From: Pseudomonadales bacterium
GTDB lineage: Bacteria; Pseudomonadota; Gammaproteobacteria; Pseudomonadales; DT-91
Assembly (NCBI GenBank): GCA_013215025.1
Contig: JABSRR010000152.1
Span: forward strand, 3,974-8,988
Length of the DNA: 5,015 nt
Direction of reading: 5' to 3'
Part shown: in pieces, positions 1-5,015 of the stretch
Layout of the letters: the number at the start of each line of letters is the position of its first letter
How positions within the stretch are numbered: position 1 is the stretch's first letter
Made by a program: the position numbers and the translations under genes
Notes under the pieces: model-generated
What the model was told of the DNA's origin: nothing
The model's input: the letters and a program-made list of their open reading frames with translations, nothing else
Databases searched by the model: none

Positions 1-903
1 TTTTTTGCCCTCGGTGGTTACGCCATGGGCATGTATTTGATGCGCCAGATTGGCGATCGCGGCGTTTATGGTCATCCTGAGCTGCCAGATTTTATGGTGT
101 TTTTAAACTGGTCGGAGTTGCCATGGTACTGGTATGGCTTTGATAACTTTGGCGTTGCCATGTTGATGGTTGTGCTGGTGCCGGCTGTGCTGGCGTTTAT
201 ATTTGGCTATCTGGCGTTTCGCTCGCGCGTGGCGGGAGTATATTTATCGATTATGACCCAAGCTCTAACGTATGCACTAATGCTAGCGTTCTTTCGCAAT
301 GAGATGGGCTTTGGTGGCAATAATGGCTTAACCGATTTTAAAGATATTCTCGGCTTTGATTTGCAGTCAGATCAAACTCGAGTTTGGTTGTTTGTTTGCA
401 CTGCGCTGATTTTAGCCATGGCGTATGTATTAAGCTTATGGGTATTGCATGGCAAATTTGGTCGAGTCATTTTGGCGGTTCGCGATGCAGAAGATAGAGC
501 TCGCTTTTTAGGCTATCGCACTGAGTCATTTAAAGTGGCGCTGTTTGTCTATTCAGCGGTATTGGCGGCGATTGCTGGGGCCCTGTATGTGCCCCAGGTT
601 GGCATTATTAACCCGGGTGAATTTTCGCCACTGAACTCGATTGAGATAGTGGTCTGGGTGGCGGTAGGTGGTCGCGGCACTTTATACGGTGCGGTGATTG
701 GTGCAATCTTGGTTAATTATGCAAAGACTAAGTTCACCGCAGTGATGCCAGAGGCTTGGTTATTCGCGCTGGGTGCCTTATTTGTGGCGGTTACAGTATT
801 GCTGCCGCAGGGTCTCGCGGGCTTGCTGAAGTCGACTATGGCTAATTCAGCGCTAAGTCAGGGCTTTCGCCGTAAGGTCTCCTCGGAGGTAGAGCATGTT
901 TAA
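1..903 (+). CDS. urtC: Urea ABC transporter permease UrtC (5'-truncated by window edge)
   Basis: Inner-membrane permease of the high-affinity urea ABC transporter, of the branched-chain amino-acid (LivM-like) permease family; it should pair with UrtB. The reading frame is open from base 1, and its first residues (FFALGGYAMGMYLMRQIG) match the interior of UrtC, so the ATG at base 25 is internal and not the start. Three hundred codons are present. The family is usually about 360-380 residues, so roughly 60-80 N-terminal residues lie upstream. Hydrophobic spans are visible at about residues 50-72, 80-98, 128-150, 178-196, 214-238 and 250-270, counting from base 1. A cytoplasmic ATPase-contact loop (RDAEDRARFLGYR, residues 161-173) and the conserved stretches ALYVPQVGIINPGEF (194-208) and WVAVGGRGTLYGAVIGA (219-235) are strongly UrtC-like. 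The TAA stop overlaps the urtD start by 8 bases, suggesting translational coupling. LivM is the alternative, but the neighbouring urtD/urtE and urease genes argue for urea. Confidence 0.95.
   Translation, partial: FFALGGYAMGMYLMRQIGDRGVYGHPELPDFMVFLNWSELPWYWYGFDNFGVAMLMVVLVPAVLAFIFGYLAFRSRVAGVYLSIMTQALTYALMLAFFRNEMGFGGNNGLTDFKDILGFDLQSDQTRVWLFVCTALILAMAYVLSLWVLHGKFGRVILAVRDAEDRARFLGYRTESFKVALFVYSAVLAAIAGALYVPQVGIINPGEFSPLNSIEIVVWVAVGGRGTLYGAVIGAILVNYAKTKFTAVMPEAWLFALGALFVAVTVLLPQGLAGLLKSTMANSALSQGFRRKVSSEVEHV
885..890 (+). promoter_or_regulatory. Ribosome binding site of urtD, inside the end of urtC
   Basis: A full GGAGGT Shine-Dalgarno core lies 5 bases ahead of the ATG at 896 and within the last codons of urtC. 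It fixes the urtD start and supports the 8-base overlap of the two genes. Confidence 0.8.
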
Positions 904-1711
904 GCGACTCGCGCAGCAGTTCAGCACTCCAGAGACGATGGTGGGCGATGGATCGATCAATGTTGATAAAGACATCTTATTATATATTGAAGATTTGTCA
1001 GTGAGTTTTGATGGTTTTAAGGCTATCGACCAGTTGAATTTATATGTAGCCGATGGTGAGCTGCGTTGCCTGATTGGTGCTAATGGGGCTGGTAAAACAA
1101 CCCTTATGGATATCATTACCGGTAAAACTCAACCTGATTCTGGTTCGGTGTTTTTAGGGCAAAATGTAAATTTGTTAGGGCAGTCAGAGGCAGATATTGC
1201 ACGACTTGGGGTGGCGAGGAAGTTTCAAAAGCCAACTGTGTTTGAAGCGCAGTCGGTGTTTGCCAATCTTGAGCTGGCGATGTTGGCAGCGAAAGGTATT
1301 TGGCCATCTTTACGCGCCCGTCTGAACAGCGAGCTGAGCGATAAAATTGCTGCCGTGCTAGCCACCATTGGTTTGACTGAGGAAATGCAGCAAACTGCCG
1401 GTGCTCTCTCGCATGGGCAAAAGCAGTGGTTAGAGATTGGTATGTTACTGATTGCTGAACCGCGGCTGCTGCTAGTGGATGAGCCTGTGGCTGGTATGAC
1501 GGCGCAAGAAACGGAAAAAACTGCTGAGCTACTCACCGGGCTTGCCGGTGAGCGAACCGTGCTGGTGGTTGAGCATGATATGGAATTTGTGCGCAGTATT
1601 GCGAATACGGTGACGGTGCTGCATCAGGGCTCGGTTCTGGCAGAGGGCAGTATGCAGTCTATTCAGCAGCACCCTGATGTGATTGAAGTATACCTCGGAG
1701 ATGCACCGTGA
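896..1711 (+). CDS. urtD: Urea ABC transporter ATP-binding protein UrtD
   Basis: One of the two cytoplasmic ATPases that drive urea import through UrtB/UrtC. The 271-residue protein has a roughly 27-residue N-terminal extension before the ABC domain, as is usual in UrtD. Motifs seen: Walker A GANGAGKT at 61-68, Q-loop glutamine 111 in ARKFQKPTVF, ABC signature LSHGQ at 171-175 within the UrtD-typical LSHGQKQWLEIGMLL, Walker B LLLVDE at 191-196, and switch histidine 227 in VVEHDME. The ending VLHQGSVLAEGS...VIEVYLG is also characteristic of the family. The Walker A has Ala62 where Pro is more usual, a mild change that leaves the nucleotide-binding residues intact. The ATG at 896 is chosen for its strong upstream GGAGGT. 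The TGA stop shares GTGA with the urtE start, so urtC-urtD-urtE look translationally coupled. LivG is the main alternative, and the context favours UrtD. Confidence 0.96.
   Translation: MFKRLAQQFSTPETMVGDGSINVDKDILLYIEDLSVSFDGFKAIDQLNLYVADGELRCLIGANGAGKTTLMDIITGKTQPDSGSVFLGQNVNLLGQSEADIARLGVARKFQKPTVFEAQSVFANLELAMLAAKGIWPSLRARLNSELSDKIAAVLATIGLTEEMQQTAGALSHGQKQWLEIGMLLIAEPRLLLVDEPVAGMTAQETEKTAELLTGLAGERTVLVVEHDMEFVRSIANTVTVLHQGSVLAEGSMQSIQQHPDVIEVYLGDAP
1532..1552 (+). repeat. Perfect 8-bp inverted repeat inside urtD
   Basis: CTCACCGG at 1532-1539 pairs perfectly with CCGGTGAG at 1545-1552 around a 5-base loop. It lies in the coding region for TGLAGER and is not followed by a T-run, so it does not look like an intrinsic terminator. 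It could form an RNA hairpin between the Walker B and H-switch codons. A functional role is not shown. Confidence 0.4.
1697..1700 (+). promoter_or_regulatory. Ribosome binding site supporting the GTG start of urtE
   Basis: GGAG lies 7 bases before the GTG at 1708. The next in-frame ATG falls just before Walker A and would remove the first beta strands of the ABC domain, so this site decides for GTG. Confidence 0.65.
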
Positions 1712-2403
1712 TTAGTTTTAAGAATGTGAATCAGCTGTATGGCGGCAGTCAAATCTTATGGGACTTAGATTTCACTATCCCCGAAGGCGCCTGTACCTGT
1801 ATTATGGGGCGTAATGGCGTAGGTAAAACTACTTTATTGAAATGTTTGATGGGCCTGCTGCCGATTGCTAATGGCAGTATTCAGATTGATGGCGTTGATG
1901 TGTCAAATAAGCCGGCTGAGTATCGCGCGCGTCATGGCGTGGCGTATGTGCCACAGGGGCGCGATATTTTTCCACTGCTGACAGTAGAGGAAAACTTGCG
2001 CACCGGTTTGGCGGCCCGAGGCGATCGGGCAAAAAACATTCCGAATAAGGTATTTGAACTATTTCCAGTACTTGGCGAAATGCTACACCGTCGCGGTGGT
2101 GATTTGTCGGGTGGACAGCAACAGCAACTCGCAATTGGCCGGGCGCTGGTGCTTGAGCCTAAGGTTTTATTATTGGATGAGCCTAATGAAGGTATTCAAC
2201 CGAATATTGTGAAGCAAATAGGTGATGTGATCAGCTATTTGAATCAGCAGGAAGCGATGACTGTGGTGTTAGTGGAACAAAAAATTACTTTTGCTAAGCG
2301 CATTGGTAAAGACTTTAAATTAATCGAAAAAGGTCGTGTGGTGGCGGAGCGCGACATGAGTGAGTTGTCGGAAGCCCTTGTGGCTCAATATCTCGCGGTA
2401 TAA
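1708..2403 (+). CDS. urtE: Urea ABC transporter ATP-binding protein UrtE
   Basis: Second cytoplasmic ATPase of the urea importer, partner of UrtD. At 231 residues it has the normal family length. Motifs: the UrtE/LivF-type opening (NVNQLYGGSQIL), Walker A GRNGVGKT at 34-41, Q-loop glutamine 83 in YVPQGRDIFPLLTVEENL, signature LSGGQ at 133-137, Walker B VLLLDE at 153-158, and the UrtE-typical GIQPNIV just after it. The switch position is Gln191 (VLVEQK) instead of His, which is normal in the LivF/UrtE branch and not a defect. After Walker B the protein reads DEPNEG where UrtE proteins usually have DEPTEG. The start is GTG, overlapping the urtD stop by 4 bases, and an upstream GGAG supports it. 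The gene ends with TAA, 21 bases before the next gene. LivF is the alternative, made unlikely by the YGGS/GIQP features and the urease neighbours. Confidence 0.96.
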   Translation: MISFKNVNQLYGGSQILWDLDFTIPEGACTCIMGRNGVGKTTLLKCLMGLLPIANGSIQIDGVDVSNKPAEYRARHGVAYVPQGRDIFPLLTVEENLRTGLAARGDRAKNIPNKVFELFPVLGEMLHRRGGDLSGGQQQQLAIGRALVLEPKVLLLDEPNEGIQPNIVKQIGDVISYLNQQEAMTVVLVEQKITFAKRIGKDFKLIEKGRVVAERDMSELSEALVAQYLAV

Positions 2404-2411
2404 CAATTATC

Positions 2412-2417
2412 AGAGGA
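2412..2417 (+). promoter_or_regulatory. Ribosome binding site of the small membrane-protein gene
   Basis: AGAGGA lies 7 bases before the ATG at 2425, in the 21-base gap after urtE. This spacing supports the 95-residue frame being translated. Confidence 0.65.
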
Positions 2418-2424
2418 TATCTAT

Positions 2425-2712
2425 ATGCCTATTATTAGTCCGAAGCGAATCTTGATATTGATGGCTTTGCTATTGAGTTCTCAGCTAGCCAGTGCGCATC
2501 AGGGTTCACACTGGTTTATTAGTCGTAGCGGTGATGCGATGATCGCTCAGTGGTTTCAATGGTTAATGCATTATGCGCAGCATGCACCATTGCTTTCGGC
2601 GGGTGTGGTTATTTTGTTGTTAGGTCTGCTAGCTACTGTGGCGATTGCTCTAACACTTCGAGTTAAACGCTTTAAACTTGCATTGATTAAGCAGCGTATC
2701 AGTCGCGACTAA
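2425..2712 (+). CDS. Small exported or membrane-anchored protein of unknown function in the urea operon
   Basis: I do not recognise this 95-residue protein. It opens with a basic n-region and hydrophobic core (PKRILILMALLLSS) ending in LASA before His25, a good signal-peptidase I site (cleavage after Ala24). The predicted mature protein is about 71 residues. It has a short periplasmic part starting HQGSHWF, with four histidines (25, 29, 49, 53) and several tryptophans. One transmembrane span follows at about 55-78 (LLSAGVVILLLGLLATVAIALTL), then a basic cytoplasmic tail (RVKRFKLALIKQRISR). This implies a single-pass, N-out protein. The signal-peptide junction followed by H-x-G-x-H faintly recalls HupE/UreJ nickel-permease proteins, but those are about twice as long with several spans, so I do not assign it to that family. 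Its position between the transporter and urease genes, with a good ribosome binding site, suggests co-expression with them. A role in metal handling or transporter assembly is speculation. Confidence 0.75.
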   Translation: MPIISPKRILILMALLLSSQLASAHQGSHWFISRSGDAMIAQWFQWLMHYAQHAPLLSAGVVILLLGLLATVAIALTLRVKRFKLALIKQRISRD

Positions 2713-2765
2713 ATTGAATAAACCGCGATGAATAAGACGTGATGAATAAGACACGATGAATAAGC
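2710..2765 (+). repeat. 14-bp tandem repeat carrying successive start codons ahead of ureD
   Basis: Three near-identical 14-base units occupy 2724-2737, 2738-2751 and 2752-2765, each containing ATGAATAA. A degenerate fourth unit at 2710-2723 carries TTGAATAA in the same phase. Because 14 is not a multiple of three, the ATGs at 2728, 2742 and 2756 fall in three different frames. The ATG at 2728 gives MNKT and stop (TGA 2740-2742); the ATG at 2742 gives MNKTR and stop (TGA 2757-2759); the ATG at 2756 opens ureD with MNKP. Each short frame ends overlapping the next start codon (TGATG, then ATGA). The TTG at 2714 is in the ureD frame but meets TGA at 2729-2731. The repeat covers the whole spacer and the first ureD codons. 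Confidence 0.85.
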
Positions 2766-3670
2766 CGCTTGCTGCAGATGCCTTGCCGACGTCTGGCAAG
2801 TCTGAACTGTCGGATGCTGGGCGTTGGTCTGCGTCATTGTCACTACAGTTTAGTCAGCGATCTGCTGCTGCACATTCATCAACCCGTCTGTCGCGCTGTC
2901 GGCATCAGGGGCCGTTATATGTGCAGAAGCCATTTTATCCTGAAGGTGATGCGCTGGCGCATGTGTATATTTTGCATCCACCGGGTGGAGTGGTATCGGG
3001 AGATCAACTCTCCGTGGATGTTAGCGTAGAAACTGCGGCTCAAGCCCTGATAACCACTCCAGGTGCAGGGCGTATTTATCGTGCGCGGCAGGATCGACGC
3101 CTGCAGCAGCAACATATTCATTTACAGCTGGCCGAAGCTGCCAGTTTAGAGTGGCTGCCGTTAGAAACCATTGTCTTTAACGATGCCAATGTATCATTAA
3201 CCACGCGGGTTGACTTAGCGGCCAGCGCCAGCTTTATCGGCTGGGATGTGATGTGTTTTGGTTTACCTGCTAGCCAACAATGGTTGCAGCAAGGGCAGTT
3301 ACAGCAAAGCTTGGAAATATATCGTCAACAGCAGCCCTTGTTTATAGACCGCTTACATCTTGATGCTGCAAATATGCAGGATTTACTGCATAGCCCCTAT
3401 GGCTTTGGTGGTCACACGGTATCAGCAATTTTTATTTGCTGTGTGCCAGAGCTGCCGCCATCATCGCTTGATGATCTTGCTGAATTATTGCTTCAGCTGG
3501 ATTGTGAAAAGCATTTGCAGCTTAGCGAGCTGGCCAGTGGCTGCGTGATTTTGCGTTACTTGGGTGACAGTGCCGAGCAGGCAAGATTATTGTTCACACG
3601 CTGTTGGCAGCTGCTTAGGCCATTATCTATAGCGCGTGAAGCTTGTTTGCCGCGCATTTGGTCAACCTAA
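2756..3670 (+). CDS. ureD: Urease accessory protein UreD (UreH)
   Basis: Cytoplasmic chaperone that binds apo-urease and, with UreF and UreG, allows nickel delivery and lysine carbamylation of the active site. The 304 residues are slightly more than usual. Family hallmarks in order: RCRHQGPLYVQKPFYPEG (47-64), LHPPGGVVSGDQL (73-85), ALITTPGAGRIYR (97-109), LEWLPLETIVFND (131-143), the block FIGWDVMCFGLPAS (160-173), and the C-terminal WQLLRPL...PRIWST. The first roughly 22 residues precede the conserved core and look poorly constrained. The middle is glutamine-rich (residues 174-193). The ATG at 2756 is the only ATG in frame before the core, but it lacks a good Shine-Dalgarno (only a weak AAG 5 bases upstream). 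It is the last start codon of a 14-base tandem repeat, so translation may depend on re-initiation from the overlapping mini-frames. The identity is secure; the exact start is less so. Confidence 0.94.
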   Translation: MNKPLAADALPTSGKSELSDAGRWSASLSLQFSQRSAAAHSSTRLSRCRHQGPLYVQKPFYPEGDALAHVYILHPPGGVVSGDQLSVDVSVETAAQALITTPGAGRIYRARQDRRLQQQHIHLQLAEAASLEWLPLETIVFNDANVSLTTRVDLAASASFIGWDVMCFGLPASQQWLQQGQLQQSLEIYRQQQPLFIDRLHLDAANMQDLLHSPYGFGGHTVSAIFICCVPELPPSSLDDLAELLLQLDCEKHLQLSELASGCVILRYLGDSAEQARLLFTRCWQLLRPLSIAREACLPRIWST

Positions 3671-3720
3671 GGAAATAAATAGACCTTACCTCTATTGCCG
3701 GTGATGTCGATCTAAACAGT

Positions 3721-3724
3721 GGAG
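3721..3724 (+). promoter_or_regulatory. Candidate ribosome binding site of ureA with long spacing
   Basis: GGAG, within AGTGGAG, is the best match upstream of ureA but sits 11 bases from the ATG at 3736, longer than the usual 5-9. The remainder of the 65-base ureD-ureA gap holds only a weak A/T-rich inverted repeat (AATAGA 3678-3683, TCTATT 3691-3696). I see no promoter or terminator there. Confidence 0.5.
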
Positions 3725-3735
3725 ATTTTAGCTTT

Positions 3736-4038
3736 ATGGAATTACTACCGCGCGAAAAAGACAAGCTGCATATCGTGACCGCAGCATTGCTCGCTGAGCG
3801 TCGCCTGCAGCGAGGGGTTAAGCTTAATTATCCAGAGGCTGTGGCATACATAACACTTGAAATTATTGAGGGAGCACGTGACGGCAAAACGGTTGCCGAA
3901 CTGATGGGTTATGGCAAAGAAATTTTATCGCTTGATCAAGTAATGGATGGTGTGGCTGAGTTGATTGATGAGGTTCAAGTGGAAGCGACATTTCCTGATG
4001 GTACCAAACTGGTCACCGTGCACAATCCGATTAGCTAG
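3736..4038 (+). CDS. ureA: Urease gamma subunit UreA
   Basis: Small structural subunit of the cytoplasmic nickel urease, assembling with UreB and UreC as a trimer of heterotrimers. The 100 residues are the standard length for a separate gamma subunit. The sequence follows the family along its whole length: [11 protein letters not shown] at the start, [20 protein letters not shown] (16-35), [13 protein letters not shown] (45-57), and [19 protein letters not shown] (81-99). No residues expected in the family appear to be missing. Having gamma, beta and alpha as separate genes is the typical bacterial arrangement, unlike Helicobacter, where gamma and beta are fused. The ATG at 3736 matches the family N-terminus exactly. 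The TAG stop is 8 bases before the ureB start. Confidence 0.98.
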   Translation: MELLPREKDKLHIVTAALLAERRLQRGVKLNYPEAVAYITLEIIEGARDGKTVAELMGYGKEILSLDQVMDGVAELIDEVQVEATFPDGTKLVTVHNPIS

Positions 4039-4042
4039 GGGG
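4037..4042 (+). promoter_or_regulatory. Ribosome binding site of ureB overlapping the ureA stop codon
   Basis: AGGGGG begins within the TAG stop of ureA (4036-4038) and lies 4 bases before the ureB ATG. Ribosomes finishing ureA would cover this site, consistent with coupled synthesis of the two subunits, which are made in equal amounts. Confidence 0.65.
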
Positions 4043-4046
4043 CAAT

Positions 4047-4373
4047 ATGAAACCAGGTGAATATTTTATTCAAGCGGGCAGCATTGACATTAATGCCGGT
4101 CGAGAAACGCTGTCGCTGCAGGTGAAAAATGCTGGCGATCGGCCAATTCAGGTGGGTTCGCATTATCACTTTTATGAGACTAATCCGGCCCTGCAATTTA
4201 CCCGCGAAAAAACACTAGGTTTCCGCCTAAACATTGCATCCGGCACTGCGATTCGTTTTGAACCTGGTCAGGATCGACAGGTAGAGTTAGTTAAATATGC
4301 TGGCAAACAGCAGATTTTTGGCTTTCGTGGTGAGGTAATGGGTGCGCTAGCACAAGCCAAGACTGATGTTTAA
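4047..4373 (+). CDS. ureB: Urease beta subunit UreB
   Basis: Beta structural subunit of urease; it contacts UreC near the active-site entrance. The 108 residues are within the normal range. Hallmarks: the PGE opening (residues 3-5), [22 protein letters not shown] (14-35), the signature [14 protein letters not shown] (36-49), [15 protein letters not shown] (60-74) and the ending [11 protein letters not shown] (91-101). The signature reads FYET where FFEV or FFEA is more common, a conservative change. The last seven residues (AQAKTDV) are beyond the conserved part. The start is set by a strong AGGGGG 4 bases upstream and agreement with the family N-terminus. The stop is followed by a 43-base gap to ureC that holds only the ureC ribosome binding site. 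Confidence 0.98.
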   Translation: MKPGEYFIQAGSIDINAGRETLSLQVKNAGDRPIQVGSHYHFYETNPALQFTREKTLGFRLNIASGTAIRFEPGQDRQVELVKYAGKQQIFGFRGEVMGALAQAKTDV

Positions 4374-4404
4374 CCCGTTTCAACCGCTTTAATTTTTCAC
4401 CCAC

Positions 4405-4410
4405 AGAGGA
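4405..4410 (+). promoter_or_regulatory. Ribosome binding site of ureC
   Basis: AGAGGA lies 6 bases before the ATG at 4417. It favours this start over the in-frame ATG three codons later, in agreement with the MAT-type N-terminus common in UreC. Confidence 0.7.
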
Positions 4411-4416
4411 CGTAAT

Positions 4417-5015
4417 ATGGCGACAATGGATCGAGAAACCTATGCCTCAATGTTTGGCCCGACAACTGGCGATCGTCTGCGCTTAGCGGATACCGCACTG
4501 ATTATTGCCATTGAAAAAGACTTTACCCAGTACGGTGATGAAGTGAAATTTGGCGGCGGCAAGGTGATTCGCGATGGCATGGGCCAAAGTCAGGCTGAGC
4601 AAGCTTTGTGTGCCGATACCGTGATCACCAATGCCATTGTGATAGATTATTGGGGTATCGTAAAAGCGGATGTAGGGATTAAACATGGCCGCATTAGCGG
4701 TATTGGCAAAGCCGGCAACCCCGATACCCAAGATGATGTGAGCATTATCATTGGCCCCGGTACTGAAATTATAGCAGGTGAGGGGCAAATACTTACCGCC
4801 GGCGCGATTGATGCGCATATTCATTTTATCTGCCCGCAGCAGGTTGACGAAGCCTTGATGTCAGGTGTCACGACCATGATTGGTGGCGGCACAGGTCCTG
4901 CTACCGGCACCAATGCGACGACATGTACCCCCGGTCAATGGAATATTCAGAAAATGTTTCAGGCCACCGATGATATGCCGATGAATTTTGGCTTTTTAGC
5001 GAAAGGCAATGCTTC
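4417..5015 (+). CDS. ureC: Urease alpha (catalytic) subunit UreC, 3'-truncated by window edge
   Basis: Catalytic subunit that hydrolyses urea at a bi-nickel centre. The frame is open from the ATG at 4417 to the last base: 199 full codons plus two bases, of a protein normally about 565-570 residues. Family blocks in order: [14 protein letters not shown] (13-26), [19 protein letters not shown] (39-57), [15 protein letters not shown] (79-93), GKAGNPD (97-103), [15 protein letters not shown] (128-142), and [20 protein letters not shown] (148-167). His134 and His136, the first two nickel ligands, fall exactly at the Klebsiella numbering. The carbamylated lysine (about 217), the remaining histidine ligands, the flap cysteine and the metal-binding aspartate lie beyond the edge and cannot be checked. 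Near the HIH motif, Ala130 and Ala133 replace the more common Gly and Thr; I recall Ala at the first site in plant ureases. Nothing suggests inactivity. Confidence 0.97.
   Translation, partial: MATMDRETYASMFGPTTGDRLRLADTALIIAIEKDFTQYGDEVKFGGGKVIRDGMGQSQAEQALCADTVITNAIVIDYWGIVKADVGIKHGRISGIGKAGNPDTQDDVSIIIGPGTEIIAGEGQILTAGAIDAHIHFICPQQVDEALMSGVTTMIGGGTGPATGTNATTCTPGQWNIQKMFQATDDMPMNFGFLAKGNA

Noticed and set aside
25..27. ATG at base 25 as the start of urtC
   Set aside because: The frame is open to base 1 and the residues before this ATG match the interior of UrtC, so the gene starts upstream of the window.
53..60. GCGATCGC palindrome, resembling the cyanobacterial HIP1 repeat
   Set aside because: It is a single full copy within coding sequence. 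Other sites have only partial GCGATCG or GCGATC matches, so there is no sign of the high density seen in cyanobacteria.
575..597. Perfect 7-base inverted repeat in urtC (CTGGGGC / GCCCCAG, 9-base loop)
   Set aside because: It falls in the highly conserved ALYVPQVG coding segment, so the sequence is explained by protein constraint. No T-run follows, so it is not a terminator.
853..1116. 87-codon minus-strand frame across the urtC/urtD junction
   Set aside because: It overlaps two well-supported plus-strand genes, including the urtD Walker A region, and shows no family features.
2404..2424. Possible terminator or promoter between urtE and the small gene
   Set aside because: The 21 bases contain only a ribosome binding site, with no inverted repeat and no paired promoter elements.
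2769..3029. 86-codon plus-strand frame inside the start of ureD
   Set aside because: It is out of frame with a clear UreD protein. Its translation is rich in Cys, His and Arg without domain character, as expected of a shadow frame.
4374..4416. Possible terminator between ureB and ureC (a T-run at about 4393-4398)
   Set aside because: The short T-run has no GC-rich stem before it, and urease alpha follows directly, so termination here is implausible.
4483..4824. 113-codon open frame on the minus strand
   Set aside because: It lies entirely antisense to the strongly conserved ureC coding sequence and has no recognisable protein features. It is a shadow of ureC codon usage.

Overview
The window is one uninterrupted plus-strand gene block that couples urea import to urea hydrolysis. 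It runs: 3' part of urtC, urtD, urtE, a small unassigned membrane-protein gene, ureD, ureA, ureB, and the 5' part of ureC. Both end genes are cut by the window edges. Base composition is moderate (about half G+C by eye). The separate ureA/ureB/ureC subunit genes and the urt-then-ure order fit a proteobacterium. A marine or aquatic gammaproteobacterium is my best guess, but nothing here fixes the genus.

Layout: bases 1-903 encode the UrtC permease, whose N-terminus lies upstream. The two ATPases follow with overlapping junctions: urtC/urtD share 8 bases and urtD/urtE share a GTGA. After a 21-base gap comes a 95-residue protein with a signal peptide and one membrane span, which I cannot name. 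Next is a 43-base spacer built largely of a 14-base tandem repeat that ends on the ureD start codon. Then come ureD, a 65-base gap, ureA, an 8-base gap, ureB, a 43-base gap, and the first 199 codons of ureC. No gap exceeds 65 bases, and I see neither a terminator nor a convincing promoter inside the block. It is therefore most likely part of one long transcript that starts upstream, probably before urtA, and continues past the right edge, probably into ureE/F/G.

How the genes work together: UrtC with UrtB (not in window) forms the inner-membrane channel. UrtD and UrtE power it, using a periplasmic urea-binding protein, UrtA (not in window). UreA, UreB and UreC form the nickel urease that converts urea to ammonia and carbamate/CO2, and UreD is a chaperone needed to load nickel. 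The physiological theme is scavenging urea as a nitrogen source.

The core genes are ordinary family members. The two points most worth a second look are the tandem repeat, which places start codons in three frames with stop/start overlaps just ahead of ureD, and the small exported or membrane-anchored protein between the transporter and urease genes. I found no mobile elements, CRISPR arrays or RNA genes.
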